A stretch of DNA of 64,000 bases from Pseudisothecium myosuroides (lineage: Eukaryota > Streptophyta > Bryopsida > Hypnales > Lembophyllaceae): NCBI GenBank assembly GCA_951799445.1, contig OX637296.1:19840001-19904000 (forward strand), in the 5' to 3' direction. Shown piece by piece: positions 34,530 to 46,416 of the stretch. Both the position numbers and the translations under genes were made by a program. The notes under the pieces are model-generated. The model saw only the letters and a program-made list of their open reading frames with translations, was not told the origin of the DNA and made no database searches. The stretch's first letter is position 1. Each line of letters opens with the position of its first letter.

Positions 34530-36257
34530 GAGGCTTTCTGAATCCTTAAAAAAATTCATTATATTTTATATTTTACTTATGTAATTTATCAAGTTGTCTT
34601 TGTAGTTTTGAAAGCCAAAAAAATCTTCTGATTTGGACAAAAACTTTGTTTGAGGTGATTTTTTCAAGTCAAACATTGCAAAAGATGCTTACAACAAATT
34701 ATGAGGGAAGAAACTAAGGCCAATCAAAGGCCATTCTAAAAATAAGTGGACATGTAAATAAGTGGATAATTAGTTGGAGAATACAGTGAATGAGCATGGT
34801 TAAGTGAAATTTATGTTTCCCTAGTGTACCTTGCTTGATTGCAACTTTACAAGGCTCTAAAACAATCAAGATTCCATTGCTTAAATCCTTGTAAAAATTA
34901 GCATGTATGTTCTTAACTACTCATAAGTGCATTTGGTCAAAAATGACAAATTCTTCTTTAATTTGTGAAAATTCAAGATATAAACCCCCAAAGTCATTTT
35001 GCCTAAGGACAAAAGACCTTTTTTTTTTCCAAAACTAAACTTTGATTGAAAAAATCTCAAAATCCATCCAATTAAAGTTGTTGAAAATTAGAAGGTAGAC
35101 AAATTTGATAGTGGTGATGAAGACCCAATGGTTAGATTTTTCAAATATTGGTTGCAAAAATAAAATAAAAATAAATTAAAACTTCACCTCCAAAACAACA
35201 ATTTAGAGGTGATTTTGGAGAGAAGATCCCCATGGACATTTAAAAGCTAACCCTTAATCCCTAATGACAGACCCATGACCATTGAATTCAAGCCTCACTG
35301 TCTATTACACAATTTGTTGCCATTTTGCAACTAGATATGTATAAAAAAATTATATTTATTTTTCAAAGATGAAATTACATGTCTTCTTTATTTCACAAAA
35401 AGTTTAGATTTTCTTGTAAAAAATTGATTTTTTTGAGTATTTTTTTAAGAAAAAGTGAAGAAAAATCACATCAAGTAGAAAATTATTTCAAAAAATCTGA
35501 AAATTTCACCATGTGTGTACATTACAATGACAAACATCTTGATATAAACTCAATTTGAACTTGTCATTCTGTAATTAGAAAATAATAGACATTGAAAATA
35601 CATTAAAAGTTCAAATTTTAATGTAATATTCAATATTAGGAATTTTTTCAAAATTCAAAGTGTTGTAAAAACTAGACAAGATGACCTTCATTTTGTTAGT
35701 TGGGCTCAAACTAAAAAAATATCATTTTTTTGGAGAAATTTTGTATTCAAAGCAAAGAGTAACAACTTCCCAAAATATATTAGAATAGCTTATTTTGTGA
35801 TCCGTTTTTTACTAACTTCTCATATACGTGAAGACAAACACTAGCAAGACTACAAACTCAATTGGATACTCTTCTTAACACAATACAAATTTCGTGGAAA
35901 CCTTTCAAAGGTCCCTAAGAAAAATACAGATGAAAGAAATGCTTTCAAACTCTTTCCAGCTCATACGATTGTCATCCTAATGCCATGGACTAGCGCCTGC
36001 GGCGCTCTAGGGTTAAAGGACACTTGAGGTCCTGGGAGGGCTACCCAAACTTGGATATCACTTGGATTTCAAAATCTTTTTTAAATTGGCATCCCGTAGC
36101 TTGTTTAGATGACCAATCAATAATGAGTTTCCACCCTCCTCAAGGCCATGGCCAACCTCCAAGTCAATATTCAAATTTTTGATCAAACTTTTTGATGCAA
36201 AAGCTACAAGTTCAAATTGTGGTTCAAAACTCGAGTCTTAGATTGATAGATGCCTAT
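34530..36257. other. AT-rich intergenic DNA
   Basis: No gene recognised. A degraded element may span TTAATCCCTAATGACAG (about 35265) to CGCTCTAGGGTTAA (about 36016), but the ends match poorly. Confidence 0.35.
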
Positions 36258-37037
36258 TAAGGGTAGTCACACCTTCTTCAATGCGAGCAAATTCTCTTGC
36301 AAATGAAGACGTGGCGGCTTCGAATTGGATTTCACTTGACTCTTCAGAGCAAAATATTCTTCTTTTGCGAAGCCCTCTCCGCGTCCATTATTTTCCTCTA
36401 GAAGAGAATAATAGACGCGGAGAGGGCTTTGCTAAAGAAGAATATTCAGTGTCCCTTACTTTTCACCTCCTCACTGCTTTTCCATTGGTTCTTTGCTTTC
36501 GCACAACTTTCGATGTCTGCGAGTCCGTTCTCCATTTTCTTGCTCCACTCACAAAAAAAGGGTGGTTACACCTTCTTCAGGAATTTAGACTCCCCATTGA
36601 CTCCTTGTTTTTCTCATTCTTCAGAGAAATTGGGAGCAGTGAAGAAGACTACCCGTACTAGGGGTTGTCACGCCTTCTCCGAGAAACACAAATCTATGAA
36701 GTTGGAGAAATAAGCGAGAAAAACGAGGATTCAATGGCGAGCCGTTCCACGTGAAGAAGGTGTGACGCCCCTTTTTCCTGTTTGAAGCAATTCTCAGAGA
36801 ATGTGTTACCTGCAAAGCTGGATGGGAGCTCCGCAAGCCACGTACAACCAATGAAATTGAAAATTCCTCGAAATTTTTTTTCTTCAAGAACATTTCTTCA
36901 CCTTCGGAGGAGGAGAACGACACTTGGAAAACCTAGGAGGTTGAGAGCTCCGCAAGCCATGGTTTTCCACACAAACAACGCCACACGTCCAATCTCGGAG
37001 AATGGTGCACGGGTCGGAGGAGGTGTGACTACCCCTA
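36258..37037. mobile_element. 776-bp composite inverted-repeat element upstream of XTH
   Basis: Ends AGGGTAGTCACACCTTCTTC (from 36260) and, reversed, GGGGTAGTCACACCTCCTCC (to 37035), each bordered by TA (36258-36259, 37036-37037). It contains two further inverted repeats: a tight 94-bp hairpin at 36353-36446 and arms at about 36555-36640 / 36690-36775. Its GC content is higher than the surroundings. The open frames inside are products of this structure. It lies about 1 kb upstream of the XTH start. Confidence 0.6.
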
Positions 37038-37163
37038 GTAAAAACAAAGAGAATGATGTCAAGGAAGTTCACATAATCACATGCAGCTAAGTTCAGGAGG
37101 AGTTTTCTAGAAGATTCTCTGAACATCCAGCCTTGTGTCGTTGAGGGTTAAAAGGTCTCGAGT

Positions 37164-37203
37164 TTAATGCGATGGTTCTTTCCATTTGTTCAAAAAAATA
37201 AAA
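37164..37203 (+). mobile_element. 40-bp micro LINE insertion with 15-bp target duplication
   Basis: Only TTAATGCGATGG...CCATTTGTTC and a short A-rich tail. It is flanked by perfect TAAAAGGTCTCGAGT at 37149-37163 and 37204-37218. Confidence 0.85.
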
Positions 37204-37218
37204 TAAAAGGTCTCGAGT

Positions 37219-38044
37219 GTGAATCCTTCCCATCCTAAAGGAAGAAGAAGAAGAAGTTTGAAGCTGACTATCAGCCTCTCCCCGCAGCAAGAGGCAGCTA
37301 AATTCGCTGCCGCAAGTCGTCTCCTAACTGTTCGAAACCCTCGGGGCGGGGAGTCGGGGACGTACGACGACCTCCAGGAGTCCAGGCTCCAGGCAAGTCT
37401 CGGCGGCACCACAGCCAACAGTAAAGTCTTCTTCCTCGCCAGACTTTACCGGCACCGTAGCGTGATAACCGCAAGAACGCAAACTTCCAGTCCCGCTAGC
37501 CCCGCTAGCCCCGCTAGCCCCGCTTCCATCGCTGCCATCGCTAAATCCCCCCGCACCTTCCCCGCAAACCCCTGCGCCAACGGCGGACCGCCACTGTCCA
37601 CCCCACTTCCTACTCCCACATGCACTCCCCTTCATATACCTCTCTTCCCCCTTCAATAGCTCCAGTTAAGTTACTGCCTGCTCTCACCAGAGCTAGACAG
37701 TTGCTGCGGCAACTCCACAACCCGCCTCACACTCCCAGTTCTAGCCAGACCCACATTCTCATTTCTAGATTCACAGTCCCCGTTGCTAGCTATCTGTCAC
37801 CACTGTGTCGATGCACGGTTGTCGATGCATATAGAGTTTGATCTAAAGTGCGTGTCCAGCTAGATCTTGAGCTTCTGAGCTCCTGCGGTAGTGCAGATTG
37901 AGGCTTTTCTTCCCATCGTATCTACAGCTTGTTTCTTCGGATTGGACACTTCAACGGTGCATTTGTGCATTGACAGGGATCGACGAGATTTCGACCGGAC
38001 TGGACTGGACTAGATTCGACTGGTTTCGGGGTGGATTTGTGAAA
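37219..38044 (+). promoter_or_regulatory. XTH promoter and leader region
   Basis: GC-richer, CT-rich sequence with a short GCTAGCCCC tandem (about 37497-37524) and a weak TATA-like CATATACC near 37633. A frame of 146 codons exists but is low-complexity and joins no domain. It is best read as promoter plus 5' UTR of the XTH gene. Confidence 0.4.
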
Positions 38045-39294
38045 ATGGCTTCGACTGCGCAATGTATGGTGCTTTTGCTGTGCATGGGTTTGATAGTCTC
38101 AAGCCAAGCCTACCTCCCCAAGGAATTCGACACGTACAGCTCGCAAGGCGTCGCGTTTGAGCCGAACGGTAAGGGTGTGAAGCTCTCCCTTCTCGAAGGA
38201 CAGACGGCTTGCGGGATGGGATCGAAGGGGGCTTGGTTGTTCGGCTCCTTCGGGGCGTGGATCAAGCTTCCCGCTGGAAACGCCGCGGGTACGGTGGCGA
38301 CTTTCTACATGGCGTCTACGTTCCCGCAACAATGTGAGTTCGACTTCGAGTTTCTCGGTCACAATGGTGATGGCAAGAGGAAGATTCACACCAATGTCTT
38401 TGTTGATGGGAAGGGAGGTCGCGAGGAGCAGATCTACTTTCCAGGAGACTTCGACCCCACGTCGGACTTTCATTACTACTCGTTTGATTGGCATCAGGAC
38501 CAGGTACTGTATTCCTCATCTTATCTTGATAATCATATAGAGTTGTATAGAAGTAGTCTTTTTCTCTGAAAATCCGAGTATATTCAAACCAGAATGTTAG
38601 CGCTGAGAGAGGGACATTGTGTACATACAATTAGTCTTTGCGGTCTTAAAAGACCTCTCTTGAAAGGACATTCTAATGTTGATGCTGTTTTTGCCTACTT
38701 GTAAGTAATTTTCTGCCATGTAATGCAAGAATGTGAAATGCAGGAGATTCCTTGCCTTGTAAGGTTCTTCATTGGTATTTGGAGGGGTTCTGTTTCCCGA
38801 AATTGAAATTTAATGATTCTTTTAGCGACTCTCTTTTGCCAAAATGTCTGAACCTTTCAATGTACTGAATTTTTCCACAGTTGGTGTTTTACGTCGACTG
38901 GAAGCCTATCCGTCAATTCAAGAACCTGAAGAAGCATGTGGTCAACGGCACCTACTGCGACCACAAGGCCATGAGCATCTACCTCTCCATCTGGGACGGC
39001 AGCAGCTGGGCCACCGAAGGCGGCAGCATCAAGATCAACTGGTCTCAAGCTCCCTTCAACTGCTACTACGAGAATTTCAACTTGGACGGATGCGCAGTTC
39101 CTGACCCTAGTTACATCTCCGCTTGCAAGATGGACCCCCACGCCGCTGCAACACCGTTTTCCCCTGAGCAATACGCCTATCTGCAGGGTATCAAGAGAAA
39201 TGAGACTTTGGTGAAGTACGACTACTGCACCGATTATGCCCGTTACCCGAATATGAGTGAGGATTACCCGGAGTGCGCTTTTAATGCTATGTAA
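38045..39294 (+). CDS. xyloglucan endotransglucosylase/hydrolase (XTH, GH16)
   Basis: Two exons, 38045-38503 (donor GTACTG) and 38881-39294 (acceptor TTTCCACAG), give 290 aa, the usual XTH length. XTHs cut and rejoin xyloglucan in the cell wall. Residues 1-22 form a signal peptide (MASTAQCMVLLLCMGLIVSS), so I chose the ATG at 38045; an in-frame upstream ATG at 37898 would bury it. The GH16 catalytic ExDxE motif is EFDFE (E98, D100, E102). The C-terminal XET domain has conserved cysteines and YDYCTDYARYP...YPECAF. The motif lacks the usual DEI start (here CEF). The N-glycosylation site normally just after FLG is absent (FLGHNGDGK). It is intact; expression is inferred only. Confidence 0.93.
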
Positions 39295-40824
39295 AGGCTC
39301 GTGGATTGTGACTCATCGTCCGGTTACAATGCTTTGTTGTTGGAGTAGAGTGTAAAGTAGTCGAATTTGGAGAGGGTAAGCTGAGAGAATTCTTTTGATT
39401 GGTCCCTGTTGGATTCGGACTGCGAGACTAATCCATTGTTTGCCGTATTCGGCATTCTAAATAAACCATTTTTATATAGTTCAGGTTTTCTTTGTTAAGG
39501 TTGCTTCAGAGTTATGACTTGCGCATTCCTGAATTTATAATAAAACGATGATTATTTCGTGCGAATTCGGTTATTTGGTGTAAAGATTGTGTTGATTGGT
39601 TGTATTAACCTGGTAAGTTGGAAGAATCGATTTCATTCTAAACGGGTCTCCGAAATTTCAGGGGATATGGTCGCTTCCCCAAAATTTCGGGGTAACGTTG
39701 TGGTTTTCGTTGAACGGTCTGGGCTTGTTGCAATCATACCCTGTCGCGGAACTTTATACAATGAGGTGCAGCTTTCTGAAGGAAAAAATATTCTCAAACA
39801 GATTTAGTGAGTGCCAGTACTTTTGTGAGACTTTGGTCTAGCTAACAAGGGCTGAGGACTTACTTTGAAAGAAACTGAAAGAAATGAACGATGGATTCTC
39901 TTGACACCACCTACAGCAACTTTTTTAAGAAGTCTTTCTGTTTTATGATCTGAGTGAAATATGAGTGTCCATTCCAGACTCGACTCCAAGAGTGCGAGCA
40001 CATTGGTATCAGTAATCGTATGCGTCATGGCAGCTCTTCAACTTTCCTCTGTTCCTTACAAGTCACTGTAGACACATTCTGCTCAAATTGTACAATGCGG
40101 GTACTACTTGGTTCCACACCAATCGTGACTTTCGTTGAGTTTTTATTAGATGATTAGTATACACCCAAAGCCAACGACCTAAGAAAACAAACGATGTGCT
40201 GGAATCCAACATTTATGGACAGCAAATACACAACAATACTAAAGTGCAGGTTTGGGTGCAGTGTTGGTTTTGGATATACTTTCCTTGTTTCGTGGCTTGT
40301 CACTTCAACAAGTGCAAGGACGTTGCGCTTGGGTAGAGCTTTCAGTTCAACAAATTTCACTGCTCTCTTGGAGCTGACAAGTGTGAAACTCGCTCAACTG
40401 AGAACTCTACTGAAGTAATGTTCTAGTTGACCGTATTTGATGGGACAAGTGCGAAATCCACTGATGCTCAAGTGAAGGTTTCACTTCGTTCAAAAAGGAC
40501 ATCGTGGTGCAGAATTTCGGAACTATAGTCCATCATTTTGTCAAAATGACACGATTCCGGCACGAATTGTGACATTTTGTGTAGCGAAATTGACGTTCGG
40601 TTAACATGTGGAAAGTGATGAAAGTTGGATTAGGACTAAGTTGAATTCTGCCTTGGCCCGTCTCATACTTAGCTGTTAAACAGCATCTTGAGGACTATTC
40701 CTTAGGTTGTAGGCCATGGCACTGTTTGAATTGACTATTAGTAGGCTAAATATTTAATTGAGGAAGAGGAGATAATCAACTTCGTTAAATTGGTGCGATT
40801 TGGGGAGCCCGGCCCAAAAGTGAC
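39295..40824. other. XTH 3' flank and intergenic
   Basis: The 3' UTR probably ends near AATAAACC (about 39460). A short inverted pair around CCGAAATTTC (about 39650-39690) is seen. No further gene recognised. Confidence 0.4.
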
Positions 40825-41097
40825 TAAGGTAGGTATCCCAAAACCGCCACTAATTGCTACTGTGCCTAATTATTACTATTAGACTGTTCAAATTCTTATA
40901 TATTCTTATTGGTAAGGGAAAGGAGGTTCCAACGCACCAAAGAATGTGACATTTGGATACGTATGCAAAAGTTATGAAGGAACAACGTTTGGTTCTAAAA
41001 GAGTTTCTTTCACATAGGTACATAACTGATTTTGGAGATGTGCACACACTAAAGATGGCGCTTTAAGGTCAGTGGCACATTTGGGATGCCTACCTTA
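40825..41097. mobile_element. TAAGGTAGG MITE (273 bp)
   Basis: Ends TAAGGTAGGTATCCCAAA (40825-) and TTTGGGATGCCTACCTTA (-41097), inverted. It shares its interior with the partial copy at 30797-31030. No coding capacity. Confidence 0.65.
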
Positions 41098-43473
41098 TCA
41101 CATTCTCTTGTACAATGCTCTCAAAACTAGGAGAGGTATTAATTTATATTTCAGGTAGCTGGCCTTCAATAGACTTCATGCTCACTATCTTTCCTCCAAC
41201 AAAATGATGTGAAATATTTTACATATCATCAAAAGCTTTGAGGGCATGTGACATTAACCCCTGAAGTTTTTTGACTATGTTTTTATGAAAAATGCTCCAA
41301 AATTGTCATTTCTAGTACAAGTATCAAATTTTAAAAAAAAACATTTTTGGACAAATAAAACCATAGGATCTTGTAGTACGTTGGTTTGAGAAGATGTGAA
41401 AAAAATTTCAAAAATTTCCACCATGTGGATTACAAGATGTTAACGTTTGAATTGACAAAAATCCTTATTTTGGCCCAGCAAAAAATAGGGCAGTTGCACT
41501 TTACAAGGTCACATTTGTATGAAAAAATGTCCATGTTGGTGGTGCTTCATTATTCAAGGCAAGTTGGCTACATGCTTGAAAACTTTCACATCATTTGGAA
41601 TTGTACAACATGTAAGAAAAAAATAGTGAGTAGAAATTAATAAAGAATGATTCAAAATACTAAATTGTTAAGAATTTAGTTATAGAATTGAAAAATTCCA
41701 ATCCCAATGGTTTTGATGTTGTAATAAACAATCTAAATCCTATGATTTTATTTTTTTCAAAAAATATTGAAAATTAAATTAAATAAATGACTTTAAAGTT
41801 TATTTTAGTATAAAAAATCTATAACTATCCGCAAACTAAAACTCCTCATAACTTTCAACTCATTAACCCCTAAGTGGTTTCATTAGAGAGAATTCCGGCC
41901 CTCTTAAGGGCCCCGAGTTCCCATGAGTTCTCCACAAGTTGTGAATAGTTCCTGATTGCTGAAACGGCGCCACTGCAGCAGGGTGACATGGCCGAACTTC
42001 GGCCACATCAGTTTTTAAAAAAAAATAGCTTATCTGGTACATCCCAAGTACTTGGGCACTTATTCGATCCTTTAGAAGCAAATACAGTACTTGACAGGAA
42101 CTAAATTAGTATCCTGTATCCTTCTAAGTAATAGCAGTGCAAAGCTCTATTTATCCCCATTGGCACACTTTGTCTCCAAGTTGAATCAACTTACATGTAT
42201 TTAATATGTAGATGTCTATTTTATGAAGACACCTATAGAAAATAATCACCAAACTTATCTATTTTGTGAAGACAAACATAGACAATATTCACCCAAATTG
42301 TCTCCAATCATAAGAATGTCATTCTAAGTCTCTCATTTGTCCATGTATACTCATATCAAGATCATAATAGACACTAGTCAACAATGTCAAAAAGCAACAT
42401 GTAATAGAATCTTTTCACAAGCATAGTACATTGTAAAATTTCTAAAACATAAAGCCTAAAAGTGACATATTTGAGGATGATAGTAAGTATCTCGCATCGC
42501 ATCATTCTCCAAGAGGTTTGCGGCCTCACCTGTGCCCGTCCCAAAAACCAAACACAAAATGTAAGATTAGTGAGGTTACACCAGGTGTCTTAAGCCACAA
42601 ACGCATGCTATAGCCTTCACAAGGAGAAAAATAAACAAGCATATTATACAAACAATTGCCTCAATCAATCAAGAACCTGAGTAGTATTTTGGGTGAAGCC
42701 ATGAAAGTAGCACAGCAGCACAAAGAACTTCACTGTGACTCTTTTGGTAGTAAACTTCGACAGCTTTAAGTTCTCCTCAGCACAGGCTCAATCTAATCTC
42801 AAGGTACCAGATGAAGCTCTCAAAACTTCACTCAACATAGGCTCAAACTAATCTCAAAGTACCCCAAACTCAGCTTGCTTCACAGTAACATAGCCAAGAC
42901 TCAGCCTCAAACTAATCTCAAAAATACCCCAACCTCAAACTAATATCAAAAGTACCCCAGCCTCAACCTGCCTCACAGAAACATAGCCAAGACTTGCATC
43001 GCAATATTTGGGGACACAGAGACTAACATAAACTTTTGCCAAAATGACAGTCTTCCAGGCCCAGAGCATGTTGCAAGGATCCGTTTAGGGCAGCTGATGA
43101 GCTAGTAATCAAGTTACACAGCTGGGCCAATCAAGGCAGCCCCCATACGTCATAAGCTTATAGTCCCAGTTATTGTCAGTTAGTAACGAGTACTAACTTA
43201 ATTAAATGAATCCAAACAATTTGACAGATCATCCAGCCATTAGCCAATTGGAAATAAATTTCAATTATAGAGCTGAGTGCAAAAACTAGTGAATAAGATC
43301 ACATCCGATGCATTTGGTAATATCAGTCTCTAGAAATTCTAATTGTATTCAAGGTATGTAAAAAGCTTACCATACCATACATATAGCTATATAAGGCCTA
43401 CCTTTTCATTGTTCCTAGTTAATGAACTAAAGGAGGAATAACTAGAAGTTTCACATTTTGTGAGTCCTTCATA

Positions 43474-43826
43474 TAATTAGTGCAAATGTTTCCAAGGCAT
43501 GAAGAAGATCCATCAAATCACCCAATAAAATGGATAAATTGATATGATCAAATCGGTTTCAAAGGCATAAAGAAGATCCATCAAATCACCCAATAAAATG
43601 GGTAAATTGATATAATTTTAGTGCAAATGTTTCCAAGGCATGAAGAAGATCCATCAAATCACCCAATAAAATGGATAAATTGATATGATCAAATCGGTTT
43701 CAAAGGCATAAAGAAGATCCATCAAATCACCCAATAAAATGGGTAAATTGATATAATTTTAGTACAAATGTTTCCAAGGCATGAAGAAGATCCATCAAAT
43801 CACCCAATAAAATGGATAAATTGATG
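43474..43826. repeat. 141-bp tandem repeat (2.5 copies), built of two about 70-bp half units
   Basis: TGCAAATGTTTCCAAGGCAT starts at 43481, 43622 and (one change) 43763, a period of exactly 141. Each unit holds two similar halves sharing AAGAAGATCCATCAAATCAC. Copies are almost identical, so the array is recent. Confidence 0.85.
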
Positions 43827-44188
43827 CTAATAAGGCTGTGGGAATTAAATAGGATGTATCCTCATGTTAGGATATGAAACAACCTATATTCTAACTATTT
43901 GTCTTCCCAATTGTTGGTAATTGTGATGTCAGAGCCAAAAAAGAGCCAAGTTAACTATCAAAAAATCCCTAAAGTATATATAGGTCATTTAGTCTCTATA
44001 TATGTATAAGTGTGGGATGAAGTAAAAATTCAATCTACAATTATGGCAAATCAACCCTTCCAATAGAGTTAGGATATTAAAATCCAACAACTCCTTTTCA
44101 ACTACTTTGCTAATTTATATTCTAGTTCCTAGAGATAGAATTCATGTAGCATGTCAAGTGCCTTGAACTAGGAATAGGAAGCTAGAAA

Positions 44189-44260
44189 AAAAGAAAAAAG
44201 AAAAAAGAAAAAAAATTCTTAAAATGAAATTTGATTTTTTTTTTTTTTTTTTTTTTTTAA
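44189..44260. repeat. A-rich then T-rich simple sequence
   Basis: (AAAAAAG)n followed within 40 bp by a 22-T run. Confidence 0.7.
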
Positions 44261-45199
44261 TTTTAAATATATTTTTCGGACAGCCCATACCACTGTTCAC
44301 AGCATGGGGACAGATTGGGGAACGGGCCTAAAACGGCCCTCTCTTGGCCCCAAATTTCTTCTAATGTGGGTGTCTTCAATACATCTATACATTGCCTAAG
44401 TATGGTATACACAACCTTGTATGTAAATGATTACTATCCATTTTTAAAGAAATTTTTTTTGGCTGAATGCGCGCCATGTATCCAGTCATGGTAGAAGTAG
44501 ACATGGTGGAAGAAGTACACAAATTTTTCTAAAAATACACACTTCAACATATTCGGCAGCCTTTCAGTTCAACAATAGGTGTAACAATATTTGATTAGGA
44601 ACATTATAAAATCAAAGGCTATTTTATCTTCAATTTTGTACTTCATATATTTGGCCAATACTTTAAGGAATTTGGATAATAAAGGACACGTATGAATGTA
44701 GAGGACACAATGTGGCCCTTGAACCACTTAGGGGTTAATCAAAATGGAATGATTCAAAGCTTTCCACGTATATATAAATCTAGAAAAGCAATTTTAAATT
44801 TTTATCTTTGAAAAAAGTCATTTTTTTATATGCCTAGCCAAGGAAAAACCTCATACCATACAATAATTTTTTACCATGTAGTCAAAAGATATGAAAATTG
44901 TTAGGCCTTAAAGAAAAATCTCATCTTTGTGTTGTATGAAAATTTCAAAGGAAAAAAATAAAAATTCCATTCATAGTGAACTGCCCAAAATCACTATGTT
45001 GCTAAAAAACGGAGCTTGGTCCTTTAGTGGTTAAGCAGGAAAATGGTAAGAGGTTTATAAAAGCAATAAATAAAAAGGGAGTAATCAAAAACAATAATAA
45101 AAAACAATCAATATACAAAGCAGTAATCAAATGCAATAATAAAAACCCTGCAACAAACAAAACAATTATAAAAGTGGTTAGTAAAAAAAGTAGTAATCA

Positions 45200-46416
45200 A
45201 AAACAATCATTGCATGTAGATTACTTGCTACAACAATCTCACCATTAGCATTGACATTTTTCAGTTCTATTTTAGAACTATTTGTGATTTAATATTTTCT
45301 TCTATTTTATATTAAATACTTCTGTTTAACAACTTTTTGAAGGATAAAAATCAATTTGTTGTTTTCATATTTTTTCTTTAATTCTCCACCAGAATATTTA
45401 AAACTCAAAACTTTGTAATGCAAAAAATTTAAGTTAGGAGGATTTGAAGTTTTAAAACCTAAGATTGCTAGGTCCCAAAAAATTGTTTTTTGAATTTTTG
45501 AATACTAATATCTTAAAACTTAAATGGTCAAAGTTTTTGAAACTTTTTCTACACATTGTCATATAAGTCTTGTTCAAGATCCTATTGTTGAATATGTCAA
45601 AAAAGTATTGTTTTCATTGTAGCTCTTTGCACTACAAATAGCAATTTTGGATTGTTTTTTTGATAAAACATAGTCATGAACCTTTGGAAGTTAAATTGTA
45701 AAGTGGAGCCTCATTTCTTCTAGTAAGTGGATTTCATATAATATGGTTGCTCTAAAGATCACTCTACTCCAAAGAATACTTCAATATTGTTCTTCAACTA
45801 TAATTTTGACAAATCTAGACTTAGTGGGAAGTAAGTACTACATCTATTGTAGTTGACAATGATGGGAGTAAGGTAAATAGTTGTAAAACAACTATAGCCT
45901 AATTCCATCATAATGTACTGAATGCATTCATTATAGAACACCAATTTAGGATAGTCAAAGATATCTTATTCAAGGCTTTTTTTTTTGACTCATGTCCCCT
46001 CTATTGGCCTCGCAGCAGAGGTCAATTTTTGGAAGGACACAACTACAAAGATTACAAGCTTGATAGATCTGGCGAAATTTCGCCCAAAAAAAGAGCCCAG
46101 ATCTTATTGTTGGAGTGTTTTAAAATAAGAAAGTAGTCTTAGATTTACATTCTACAATGACATGTGCTCCTAAATCACAATTGGTTTTACAACAACTTAC
46201 TTTTTAAATGCTCATTAGAGGAATGCTTTAGAAAATGCAATTCATTCAATAAAAATATATTGTCGAAGCTCCATCCAAAAATCATACAATAGGTCCATAC
46301 AAAGAAGAATGCTCTACATGAATCTATGATATAGATACTTTTGAAGAATTTTAATAATTTATTATTATTTCTTAAAAGTGATCTTATTGCCTTTAGATTG
46401 AGCACTTAGGGGTTAG
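45200..46416. mobile_element. TTAA-930 related sequence, rearranged
   Basis: Contains CAACAATCTCACCATTAGCA (family interior, reversed) and ends AGCACTTAGGGG+TTAG at 46416, a degraded TTAA terminus. The left end is not resolved. Confidence 0.4.

Larger units (their letters stand above)
41863..44738. mobile_element. TTAA-2870 element (non-coding, TTAA target duplication)
   Basis: A body of 2868 bp (41867-44734) between TTAA (41863-41866) and TTAA (44735-44738). Ends are CCCCTAAGTGGTTTCA and, reversed, CCCCTAAGTGGTTCAA. No frame longer than about 70 codons and no transposase remnant is visible. It contains a 141-bp tandem array and CATTAG-type ends at about 41879 and 44378, which suggests a further nested element. 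Confidence 0.7.
41254..45034. mobile_element. TTAA-930 element split by a 2.87-kb TTAA insertion
   Basis: Left end TTAA (41254-41257)+CCCCTGAAG. Right end GGTCCTTTAGTGG+TTAA (45031-45034). The left half (to 41862) carries family motifs such as ACCATAGGATCTTGTAGTA. The right half (from 44739) resumes with TCAAAATGGAATGATTCAAA, matching 25.13 kb. The 41863-44738 segment interrupts it. Confidence 0.7.

Noticed and set aside
35262..36016. Further TTAA element between TTAATCCCTAATG and CTCTAGGGTTAA
   Set aside because: The two ends match each other too poorly beyond the first few bases and the interior matches no family copy.
37219..37659. 146-codon Ser/Ala/Pro-rich frame before XTH
   Set aside because: Low complexity, no partner exon, and position fits a CT-rich promoter or leader.
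37898..38044. In-frame upstream ATG extending the XTH by 49 residues
   Set aside because: It would place the clear signal peptide in the middle of the protein; the ATG at 38045 gives normal XTH length.
43474..43826. CRISPR-like array
   Set aside because: Contiguous 141-bp units without unique spacers in a plant nuclear region; an ordinary tandem repeat.
41867..44734. piggyBac transposase inside the TTAA-2870 element
   Set aside because: No frame over about 70 codons and no DDE-like motif on either strand.
45027..45248. Lys/Asn-rich frame of 73 codons
   Set aside because: Product of A-rich repeated sequence (AATAATAAAAAACAATC), not a gene.
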